From Planctomycetota bacterium (GTDB lineage: Bacteria; Planctomycetota; Phycisphaerae; Sedimentisphaerales; Anaerohalosphaeraceae), in the NCBI GenBank assembly GCA_021160785.1, contig JAGHBX010000120.1, forward strand, positions 1 to 12,306: a DNA stretch of 12,306 bases, written 5' to 3'. The first letter of the stretch is position 1. Each line of letters begins with the position of its first letter. Position numbers and translations under genes: made by a program. Below the pieces are notes generated by a model that was not told the origin of the DNA, searched no databases, and saw only the letters and a program-made list of their open reading frames with translations. This document shows positions 1 through 6,689 of the stretch, piece after piece.

Positions 1-2
1 AA

Positions 3-101
3 AATAGGTACATATTAACGGCTAAAGGGCAAAAGTTCGTCGGTGCGTTAATGTCGGCCTCAGCCGTTGATATTAAAGGACTTACAAACATTGCTGCATG
101 A
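3..101 (+). CDS. 3' end of an unidentified protein (partial, left edge)
   Basis: One frame is open from the left edge to a TGA at 99-101, giving 32 residues that end in LTNIAA. The other two plus-strand frames are closed by stops within the first 20 bases. The peptide has the look of a real C-terminus: an ILTAKGQKFV stretch resembling the last helix and strand of a small regulatory or enzyme domain, then an Ala/Ser-rich end. There is too little sequence to name a family. It is convergent with the 895-residue gene that ends at 206, leaving about 100 bases between them with nothing recognisable. It could still be a chance open frame, since 32 codons is short; the protein-like composition is the main argument. 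Confidence 0.45.
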   Translation, partial: NRYILTAKGQKFVGALMSASAVDIKGLTNIAA

Positions 102-185
102 AAAACGCGCAAAAAAACAAGAAGTTGCAAGATTGTAGTATGAAGTTATTGAAGTTGAACCAGAAGATAAGGTTGCCGTTCAATC

Positions 186-207
186 AAGCCGGCCGTTCTG
201 TCGGCTT
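186..207 (-). terminator. Possible hairpin at the end of the 895-residue gene
   Basis: AAGCCG at 186-191 and CGGCTT at 202-207 form a perfect 6-bp stem with a 10-base loop. On the minus strand the TAA stop of the large gene lies partly in the stem. The T-tract after it is weak (TTGATTG), so intrinsic termination is uncertain. Confidence 0.25.
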
Positions 208-2893
208 AGAGTCCCTTTACTCTCATGTCGATGGAATACAACGACTTTCGGGCGGTTATGAAGAGGATTTGTTTTCCCGGGCCGCCGAAGGTTACGTTTG
301 AGGGCCGCTCCGGGACCGCTATGGTTGCGATCTTTTTGCCCGCACAGCAGTAGACCTTTACGGCGTCGTTTGTGAGGTAGATGTTGCCCTCGTTGTCGAT
401 GGTCATTCCGTCGGAGCCTTCTTCGGCGAAGAGCTTTTTGTCGGACAGGGTACCGTCTTTGCTGATCTTGTAGACCCAGGTCTTGCTGTCGCCATGGTCT
501 GCGACGTAGAGTTTCTTGCCGTCGCATGTTCCGATTATGCCGTTCGGCCTGACCATGTCGTCAATGACGCGGATGATCTTCCTGTTTGTCCCCGATCCGG
601 GCAGAATGTAATAGACGTGCTCGCCGTCCTGTTCCATGTCGTCTTTGTTGCGCCCGTATCTCGGGTCGGTGAAGTAGACGCCGCCCTTGGGGTCGATCCA
701 GAGGTCGTTGGGGCTGTTGAGCTTTTTGCCATCGTATTTGTCGGCTAAGACCCTTACCTTGCCCTCCGGGCTGATCGAGACAACCCGTCGATCACCGCCT
801 GCACAGGCCAGCAGGTTGCCCTTCTTGTCGAAGTAGAGGCCGTTTGCGCCGCCAGTGTTTTCGCGGTGGACCGAGACCTTGCCGTCGGAAGAGAACTTGT
901 GTACTTTGTTATTCGGGATGTCGGAGAAAAAGACATCGCACTCAGCGCCTGCGGCGGGGCCTTCGGTGAAGCTGAAACCACCGGCGAGTTTCTCGACTTT
1001 GGCGCCTTCTGCTACGACGGGCGCTTTTACTTTTTTAGCTGTCGGGGTTGCTTTTTTTTTTGAGGCGACGGCTTTCTTCGCTCCGGCTGTTAGCTGTTCG
1101 ATAGCGGCCTTGATCTCCACGAGGTGTTTCTTGGGAATTACGATGTCTTTGTGGATACTTCCTCTGCGGATTCGGCCGGAAAAGGCGATGTTGCTTTCGG
1201 TCGGCACATCGATTTCGGGCAGTACGCCAGCCTCAGGTCCCATCGCTTTTGCCATGCCGATTCCCATCTTCATCATGCGAACATAGTTTATAGTGCCGAC
1301 GAAATCGGCCCTTTGCGCCCCGGGGAGCATTGCCAGGGCGGCTTTGGTTTCTTTGCCGATCTTTTTTCTGCCGCCTGCTTTTACCTCGTCGATGAGCTTC
1401 CGTATGTCGGCGTCGACATCGGGGCTGACAGCGATAAGCGCCAGGCCGTCGACAATGGCCCACCTGTAATCAAAGCCCTCCCCGTACATCGCCTCGATGG
1501 CCTTTGCCATGTCAGAATCCGGTTCGGTCGACTTGAATTGCATCTTTGCCGAGTCGATTGACACGCCCTTGTATTTAGCAGTGCCTTGCTTTATCTCAAA
1601 GTCGAGCTTCATGCCCATGGACTTGTAGATGTCGCTAATGGCGCCGGCATTCATCAGTTCCATCGAATCTTTCATTACTTGCTCGTAGGCGGGCTGGTCT
1701 GCGATTTCGATTGCGTAGGTCATGGCGAAGGGAGGCTTGGCGCCTGAGCTTGCCGACATTGAGAAAGCGAGTGAATCGCCGTAGGATTCGAGTTCTTTGT
1801 TTGTCAGGTTTTTGAGCTTGGCCATGTCTTCGACGGAAATGCCGTCTTTACAAATGACACCTATAAAGTCGAATAACCTGTCGTACATCTTTGTCATCAT
1901 GGGCTTGTCGAGTTTCATTGCAAGATTCATCATCGCGCCGTCTTCGAGATACGGCAGAAGGGTGTTGCGTTTCTTTGATGATTTTGACGCGGTAAGCATT
2001 TTGGCGAGAGGCTTGCCTTTGACTGCCGAGACATCGATCGCCAGCTTAAGGGCGTCAGCGCTCGGAGTAATGGACAAGCTTGCGGTATCGACCTCATCGA
2101 GGACCACCTTGAGCATTTCCACGTACATATCCATTATCTCGGCCGGCGGACCAATGGCCTGCTGGGTCTCTATATTCGTGAGTTGTTCCGCGACCTCGTC
2201 GATCTGGGAAAACAGGAACGGCCCGAAAGTCTTCCCTGCTAATTGCACATTTCCATGCGCCCAGAAAGGCGCCTTGGCGGCGGCGCTTGCCTGGCGTTTG
2301 CCCAGAACGGAGCCAAGGGATTTGGCTTTACCCTTTGAGATTGCTCTGGCGACGGCGACGAGTTCGTCATAGCCATTGCCCGGACCGACGAGTGCATACG
2401 AGCCGACCTTCTTGATTAGTATTTTTTTGCCCCCCGCGGATATCTTTGAAATACCCTTCTTGTCGGGCTCGGGGCAGTTGGGATTGTCGGAGACAAACTT
2501 GTCAAAGTCAGTCAAGGGTATGAGGCCTGCAACGAAAAACTCATTCGGTTTTTCCTGAGACGTTTTGGACGGAGCTAATACGCCGAAGATCGCAAAATCG
2601 CCGTCGGTCTTAACATTCTTGAGTGTCGGATCGCCCAGGAGCTGGGCAAGCGGCATGCGCGCCATCATGCTCATAGGTATTGGCATGGGCGAGAGTCCGG
2701 CGATATACTCGTCGACGAGCCCCAGGGCCTTGTCAAGGTTGTTTATTCGAACACAGAACAGGGCTTCGGCGGGCACGATATCCAGCAAATCCGCCTGGGC
2801 GGGCTTTGGCTGGGCCTGGACCGGTAAGCCGATTAAAAAAAGGACTGATAGACAGACAACAACAAGTTTCCTGGTACGACTTGAACTGAACAT
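206..2893 (-). CDS. Secreted two-part protein: unknown N-terminal region + SMP-30/gluconolactonase-like propeller
   Basis: 895 residues. Residues 1-28 are a signal peptide (basic start, hydrophobic core, cleavage near VQAQ), so the protein is exported. Residues 35-600 match no family I can name with confidence. They read like the long secreted repeat-type proteins of Planctomycetes, and two stretches (about 120-215 and 390-540) look like copies of one unit: a hydrophobic strand with ALVG or ALIA, a helix rich in Lys/Ala, then a strand near FWAHG or FVGTI. A Lys/Ala linker (605-635) leads to an SMP-30/gluconolactonase-like propeller (636-890). Its likely metal ligands are E644 in FTEGP, N784 in VRPNGI and D828 in SDGMTID, matching the family's Glu/Asn/Asp set. 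Such enzymes open sugar lactones, but substrate here is unknown. The start is supported by GGAGG at 2902-2906, 8 bases upstream. A run of ten A residues lies in the linker codons. The gene is divergent from the nag operon. Confidence 0.85.
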   Translation of the reverse strand: MFSSSRTRKLVVVCLSVLFLIGLPVQAQPKPAQADLLDIVPAEALFCVRINNLDKALGLVDEYIAGLSPMPIPMSMMARMPLAQLLGDPTLKNVKTDGDFAIFGVLAPSKTSQEKPNEFFVAGLIPLTDFDKFVSDNPNCPEPDKKGISKISAGGKKILIKKVGSYALVGPGNGYDELVAVARAISKGKAKSLGSVLGKRQASAAAKAPFWAHGNVQLAGKTFGPFLFSQIDEVAEQLTNIETQQAIGPPAEIMDMYVEMLKVVLDEVDTASLSITPSADALKLAIDVSAVKGKPLAKMLTASKSSKKRNTLLPYLEDGAMMNLAMKLDKPMMTKMYDRLFDFIGVICKDGISVEDMAKLKNLTNKELESYGDSLAFSMSASSGAKPPFAMTYAIEIADQPAYEQVMKDSMELMNAGAISDIYKSMGMKLDFEIKQGTAKYKGVSIDSAKMQFKSTEPDSDMAKAIEAMYGEGFDYRWAIVDGLALIAVSPDVDADIRKLIDEVKAGGRKKIGKETKAALAMLPGAQRADFVGTINYVRMMKMGIGMAKAMGPEAGVLPEIDVPTESNIAFSGRIRRGSIHKDIVIPKKHLVEIKAAIEQLTAGAKKAVASKKKATPTAKKVKAPVVAEGAKVEKLAGGFSFTEGPAAGAECDVFFSDIPNNKVHKFSSDGKVSVHRENTGGANGLYFDKKGNLLACAGGDRRVVSISPEGKVRVLADKYDGKKLNSPNDLWIDPKGGVYFTDPRYGRNKDDMEQDGEHVYYILPGSGTNRKIIRVIDDMVRPNGIIGTCDGKKLYVADHGDSKTWVYKISKDGTLSDKKLFAEEGSDGMTIDNEGNIYLTNDAVKVYCCAGKKIATIAVPERPSNVTFGGPGKQILFITARKSLYSIDMRVKGL
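1052..1061 (-). other. A10 run in the domain linker (candidate slippage site)
   Basis: On the coding strand the codons for S611-K614 contain ten consecutive A residues. Gaining one A leads to TAA at 1037-1035 after five further codons; losing one leads to TAA at 1029-1027. Either slip would release only the N-terminal region, just before the SMP-30 domain. The run and the stops are directly visible; that slippage happens in the cell is inference. Confidence 0.35.
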
Positions 2894-2956
2894 GATCTAC
2901 GCCTCCATAAAAAGATTCCAAAAATGTCAACCGGCCCCAACCCGGCAATTAGTCCT

Positions 2957-2985
2957 ATTATACCGCTTCGAGCACAAAAGTACAG
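2957..2985 (-). promoter_or_regulatory. Candidate promoter of the 895-residue gene
   Basis: The minus strand has a perfect TATAAT (2957-2962), 63 bases before the start codon. At a 17-base spacing the -35 is CTGTAC (2980-2985), a poor match, so the promoter would be weak or need an activator. Confidence 0.4.
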
Positions 2986-3023
2986 TCGCTCACCCCTAAA
3001 AAGACGCATGACCCGCCAAAAAG

Positions 3024-3038
3024 TAACAAAAATTGTTA
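3024..3038. repeat. Palindrome TAACAA-AAA-TTGTTA in the divergent region
   Basis: A perfect 6-bp inverted repeat with a 3-base centre lies between the large gene and nagB. The size suits the binding site of a dimeric regulator. It is not followed by a T-tract and is unlikely to be a terminator. AT-rich sequence gives such palindromes by chance more easily. Confidence 0.35.
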
Positions 3039-3046
3039 AAAAACAC

Positions 3047-3070
3047 TGTCAAAGGCACATTATTTTGACA
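3047..3070. promoter_or_regulatory. Inverted repeat TGTCAAA-N10-TTTGACA over the nag -35 box
   Basis: Two perfect 7-base arms at 3047-3053 and 3064-3070 are separated by ten bases, so their centres are 17 bases apart. The right arm includes the TTGACA -35 of the nagB promoter, a position where a bound protein would block RNA polymerase. Further half-site-like sequences are TGTCAA at 2925-2930 and TTTGACG at 3123-3129. Operator function is inferred; no regulator gene is present in the window. Confidence 0.4.
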
Positions 3071-3093
3071 AATCACCGGTGTGATGGCACAAT
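3065..3093 (+). promoter_or_regulatory. Candidate sigma-70-type promoter of the nagB-nagA-symporter operon
   Basis: TTGACA (3065-3070) is a perfect -35. After 17 bases comes CACAAT (3088-3093), with four of six matches to TATAAT. Transcription would begin near 3100, about 50 bases before nagB. The spacer contains the 8-base palindrome CACCGGTG (3074-3081). Confidence 0.5.
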
Positions 3094-3151
3094 ATGGCCT
3101 CGTCCGGACGCGGATGTGTCGGTTTGACGGGATTTCGTTGGGAGATAGTTA

Positions 3152-3892
3152 ATGGAACGATATGTGTTTGCAGACAAGGAGGCGATGGGTGCGGCTGCAG
3201 CGGCGGCGGCGGCTGAGGAGATAAAGGCCGCTATCGCCGACAAGGGGCGGGCGAATATCATTCTTGCCACCGGGGCCAGCCAGTTTGAAGTGTTGAAGAA
3301 TCTTGTCGCCGCCGAGGGTATCGACTGGTCGAAGGTGGTTATGTTTCACCTGGACGAGTATATCGGCATCGGCAGGCAGCATCCGGCGAGTTTTCGTAAA
3401 TACTTGAAAGAGCGATTCGCCGATCAGGTGTCCGGGCTGAAGGCGACGTACTTTGTTGACGGCGATGCCGAAGACCCGCAAGCGGAGTGCAACAGGTTGG
3501 GCGAGATCATTGCCGCACATCCGATCGATGCGGCGATGGTGGGGATCGGTGAGAACGGGCATCTGGCGTTTAATGACCCGCCGGCGGATTTTGAGACGGA
3601 GGCTGCTTATATTGTGGTTGACCTGGATGCCAAATGCAGGCGGCAGCAGTTGGGTGAGGGGTGGTTTAGGGCGCTGGATGATGTGCCGGCGCAGGCGATA
3701 TCGATGAGCATTCGGCAGATTATGAAGAGCCGGTGCATTATCTGCTCGGTGCCCGACGAGCGCAAGGCAGAGGCGGTCAAAGCCGCCGTCCAGAGGCAGG
3801 TGAGTAATATGTGTCCGTCGTCGATATTACAGGCCCCTGACAATTGTACGCTTTATCTCGATGAGGCGGCGGCGAGTCTGCTTGCGAAATAA
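3152..3892 (+). CDS. nagB: Glucosamine-6-phosphate deaminase
   Basis: 246 residues, close to the usual size of NagB (about 240-270). It converts glucosamine 6-phosphate and water to fructose 6-phosphate and ammonia in the cytoplasm, the step that sends amino sugars into glycolysis. Visible family motifs are the phosphate loop ATGASQFEVL (39-48), HLDEYIGI (66-73) with D68, and GIGENGHLAFNDP (131-143) with H137. The position held by the catalytic-loop Asp in the E. coli enzyme (D141) is N135 here, and the FNEP glutamate is D142; I recall Asn at the first position in other NagB proteins, so this does not rule out activity. Residues 14-21 are an unbroken alanine run in the first helix. The start is preceded by GGGAG (3140-3144), 7 bases upstream. 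First gene of the operon; nagA follows after 15 bases. A related sugar-phosphate isomerase is the main alternative. Confidence 0.9.
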   Translation: MERYVFADKEAMGAAAAAAAAEEIKAAIADKGRANIILATGASQFEVLKNLVAAEGIDWSKVVMFHLDEYIGIGRQHPASFRKYLKERFADQVSGLKATYFVDGDAEDPQAECNRLGEIIAAHPIDAAMVGIGENGHLAFNDPPADFETEAAYIVVDLDAKCRRQQLGEGWFRALDDVPAQAISMSIRQIMKSRCIICSVPDERKAEAVKAAVQRQVSNMCPSSILQAPDNCTLYLDEAAASLLAK

Positions 3893-3907
3893 TCAAGGGA
3901 TTGTGCG

Positions 3908-4897
3908 ATGAAAATACCGGGACTGGTTGATCTGCAGGTAAATGGCTTCAAGGGTGTCAACTTCTCCGGCGCGGAGCTTAGCGTCGAGAGTTTCACGGCC
4001 GGCTGCCGCCAAATCCTTGACTCCGGAACAAGCGCATTTTTGCCCACGGTGGTTACCAGCAGCCCCAAAGTCTATAGGCATAATCTGCCTCTTATCGCAA
4101 ACGTGCTGAGACAGGAAGAATTTGCCGGCAGGATGTTGGGCATACATCTGGAGGGCCCGTTTATTTCCCCCGCCGACGGCGCTCGCGGCGCTCACGACGA
4201 GCGATGGGTCCGCCATGCCGATATAGAATACCTGCGACAATTGCTCGACTGGGCCGAGGGACAGGTCCGGCTGTTGACCGTTGCCGCCGGCATCGACGGT
4301 ATCAAGGAGATTATCGAATGCGCGATCGGCGAGGGTGTAACGGTTTCGTTGGGTCATCAGATGGCCGACTCGGCAGCGATTGACAGGGCGGCTGCGGCGG
4401 GCGCGCGTGCACTGACTCATCTGGGCAACGGTGTCCCTGCGGTCCTGGACCGCCACAATAACCCGATCTGGGCGGGCCTGGCAAACGACGATTTTTTCGC
4501 GATGATCATAACCGACGGCCATCATCTGCCCGACAGCGTCATAAAGACGTTCATCCGCGCCAAGGCCCTCGAAAAGATTATCATCACCAGCGACGCTTCG
4601 CCGATAGCGGGTATGCCGCCGGGTCGATACGAGACCTTAAACAACGCCGTTGTCCTCGATGAAAGCGGGCGGCTCTACAATCCGCAGACCGGGTACATGG
4701 TCGGCTCGTCGGCTACGATGCTGGATTGCATGAATTATCTCGCATCACTGAGGATGCCGACGGTTGAGCAACTGGTCCGGGTCGGATTCGATAATCCGCT
4801 GAAGCTGATCGGTGTCGATGCTTCTGCGATTAGGCCGATGAGAGAAATCGTCTTTGACGAAGAAACGGCATTGTTTACGCCGGTAGAGAACGGATAG
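3908..4897 (+). CDS. nagA: N-acetylglucosamine-6-phosphate deacetylase (short form)
   Basis: 329 residues of the amidohydrolase superfamily. It removes the acetyl group from N-acetylglucosamine 6-phosphate and hands glucosamine 6-phosphate to NagB. The protein begins directly at the barrel's first strand (GLVDLQVNG, Q10 and N12), so about 45-50 N-terminal residues of the usual beta-sandwich part are missing compared with E. coli NagA (382 residues). Other active-site features are present: E82 in GIHLEGPF, H150 in SLGH, H171 in THLGN, H205/H206 in TDGHH and D229 in ITSDA. Q10/N12 instead of HxH points to the single-metal type found in E. coli. The gene cannot be extended upstream: the nagB stop TAA lies in the same frame five codons before the ATG. 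AAGGGA (3895-3900) sits 7 bases before the start, supporting it. Alternative: a close NagA-like deacetylase of another amino-sugar phosphate. Confidence 0.9.
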   Translation: MKIPGLVDLQVNGFKGVNFSGAELSVESFTAGCRQILDSGTSAFLPTVVTSSPKVYRHNLPLIANVLRQEEFAGRMLGIHLEGPFISPADGARGAHDERWVRHADIEYLRQLLDWAEGQVRLLTVAAGIDGIKEIIECAIGEGVTVSLGHQMADSAAIDRAAAAGARALTHLGNGVPAVLDRHNNPIWAGLANDDFFAMIITDGHHLPDSVIKTFIRAKALEKIIITSDASPIAGMPPGRYETLNNAVVLDESGRLYNPQTGYMVGSSATMLDCMNYLASLRMPTVEQLVRVGFDNPLKLIGVDASAIRPMREIVFDEETALFTPVENG

Positions 4898-4923
4898 AAG
4901 TCAGGGAATTTGGGAGTGAATTT

Positions 4924-6651
4924 ATGTTGGGTGTCGACGCAATTGACTGGGCTGTGATCGTTGTTTATCTCGTCGGCATTACGGCGATTGGTGTCTGGGC
5001 GGTCAAAAAGGTCAAAAGTTCGGCCAGCTTTTTCATCGGCGACCGAAAGTTCGGCAAGTGGATGATGATGTTTTTCATGTTCGGCTCGGGCACGCACTCC
5101 GACCAGGCGGTCGGTGTCGCCGCCAAGACCTTCCGGGTCGGCGCCTCCGGAATATGGTACCAGTGGGTGTGGCTTTTTGCGACGCCGTTCTACTGGATAG
5201 CCGCCCCCATATTTCGACGGATGCGGGCGGTTACCACCGGCGATTATTTTGAAATTCGCTACAGTCCCGGCGTCAGTATGCTCTTTGCCCTTGTCGGCAT
5301 GCTCCAACTAATGATCAGTATCGGCATGATGCTGAAAGGCTCCAGCGCCATGATTACCGCCGTGTCGGGCGGCGCGATCAATCAGGACTACGCCATCATC
5401 GCCATGACCGTCATGTTCGTGACCTACGGCATCGCCGGGGGGATGAGCGCGGCGATCTTCACGGATCTCATCCAGGGTCTGCTCACCATCGCATTGTCAT
5501 TCATGATTCTGCCGTTTGCCCTGTCCGAAGTGGGCGGCATGGCCGGGCTTCATGAGAGAATTACCGATCCGGACATGCTCAGGATAGTGGCACGCGGCGA
5601 GATCGGCGTATTTTTTGTTGTCGTTGTCGCCTTGAATTCGCTGATAGGCTGGGTGACGCAGCCGCATACGATGGCCGTCTGCGCAGCCGGCAAGAGCGAG
5701 ATAGAGGGTCGTGTCGGCGTAACTGTCGGGATGTTTCTAAAGCGCATTTGCACCGTCGCCTGGATGCTCACGGGGCTCTGTGCAATCGCTCTTTACGCAG
5801 GGCGCCAGGTGGAGGATGTGGACCACGTTTACGGTCTGATGGCCCATGACCTGCTGCGTAAAATCGCGCCCGGGCTGGTCGGGTTGTTCATCGCGTCGAT
5901 GTTGGCCTCGGTGATGAGTTCATGCGACGCCTTTATGGTTGCCTCATCAGGGCTCTTTACCAAGAACATTTATAAAAAGTTTTTCGTCCCGCACAAACCC
6001 GACGCGCATTATGTCCTTATCGGCAGGGTGGTTTCCGTGCTGATTGTCTTAGGGGGCATCTTTTTTGCATTTGCCCTGGGAAGCGTCGTGCAGATGCTCG
6101 AGGTTTTCTGGAAGATATCGGCGATGATGGGGATTGCCTTCTGGGTGGGACTTTTCTGGCGGCGCGCCACGGTGGCGGGCGCGTGGGTCGGTACGTTGGT
6201 CAGTTTCGCAGTCATGTTGTTTACCAGTACAATTGCCTTTCAGACAGACGGCGGAGAATACGTACTATGGGATTTCAATGAGCATTTCGCCAAGTTCCTG
6301 CCTGCCTTTATGGTCTGGGAAGAAAAGCTCTACTTGCCCTGGCAGATGGTTATTTATCTCGCCACAGGTTTGGTCGGCCTTGTCGTCGCCAGCCTGTTGA
6401 CCAGGCGCGTGCCGTCGGATCGGCTGGATCGGCTTTATGCGTGTTTGCGAACTCCGATTGGCGCCGATGAGCCTGAAGGTGAGGTGTTTACTCTGCCCGA
6501 GGGTGTCGAACCCGCCCCGCGCAAAGTCTTGATTAACCATCCCGATTTTGAGATACCCCGGCCCACTCGCGTTGGCTTGCTTGGGTTTATCGCCTCTTGG
6601 GCGGCCGTCGCGCTGCTGATAGGCGCCGTCTACTGGATCATCGGGTTATAA
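4924..6651 (+). CDS. Sodium:solute symporter (SSS family), probable amino-sugar transporter
   Basis: 575 residues with about 13 hydrophobic membrane segments, starting with residues 8-28. Family signatures are the GGMSAAIFTDLIQG stretch (172-185) after a membrane helix and SVMSSCDAFMVASSGLF (329-345), where S332/S333 and S341/S342 fall in the region that in vSGLT-type carriers helps bind sodium. A cytoplasmic stretch (about 480-545) precedes a last membrane helix. Such proteins carry sugars, amino acids or other solutes with sodium. Its place 26 bases after nagA, with its own GGGAG (4912-4916) 7 bases before the ATG, suggests it imports N-acetylglucosamine or a related sugar; this rests on context only. 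Because an SSS carrier does not phosphorylate its cargo, a sugar kinase must act between import and NagA, and none is encoded here. The gene ends convergent with the lactonase gene, 38 bases away, with no clear terminator between. Confidence 0.88.
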   Translation: MLGVDAIDWAVIVVYLVGITAIGVWAVKKVKSSASFFIGDRKFGKWMMMFFMFGSGTHSDQAVGVAAKTFRVGASGIWYQWVWLFATPFYWIAAPIFRRMRAVTTGDYFEIRYSPGVSMLFALVGMLQLMISIGMMLKGSSAMITAVSGGAINQDYAIIAMTVMFVTYGIAGGMSAAIFTDLIQGLLTIALSFMILPFALSEVGGMAGLHERITDPDMLRIVARGEIGVFFVVVVALNSLIGWVTQPHTMAVCAAGKSEIEGRVGVTVGMFLKRICTVAWMLTGLCAIALYAGRQVEDVDHVYGLMAHDLLRKIAPGLVGLFIASMLASVMSSCDAFMVASSGLFTKNIYKKFFVPHKPDAHYVLIGRVVSVLIVLGGIFFAFALGSVVQMLEVFWKISAMMGIAFWVGLFWRRATVAGAWVGTLVSFAVMLFTSTIAFQTDGGEYVLWDFNEHFAKFLPAFMVWEEKLYLPWQMVIYLATGLVGLVVASLLTRRVPSDRLDRLYACLRTPIGADEPEGEVFTLPEGVEPAPRKVLINHPDFEIPRPTRVGLLGFIASWAAVALLIGAVYWIIGL

Positions 6652-6689
6652 CACCAATCTGCGGATGAGCCATATTTTAAGCGGACAGG

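Noticed and set aside
98..301. 67-residue plus-strand ORF whose ATG overlaps the stop of the partial gene at the left edge (ATGA)
   Set aside because: More than half of it is antisense to the end of the 895-residue gene, it has no good ribosome site and its sequence matches no family; the ATGA overlap is probably chance.
3893..4525. 210-residue minus-strand ORF opposite nagA
   Set aside because: It is the antisense shadow of a well-supported amidohydrolase gene in a GC-rich region and has no recognisable domain.
6652..6689. Bidirectional terminator between the symporter and the convergent lactonase gene
   Set aside because: The 38 bases contain no convincing stem or T-tract on either strand.
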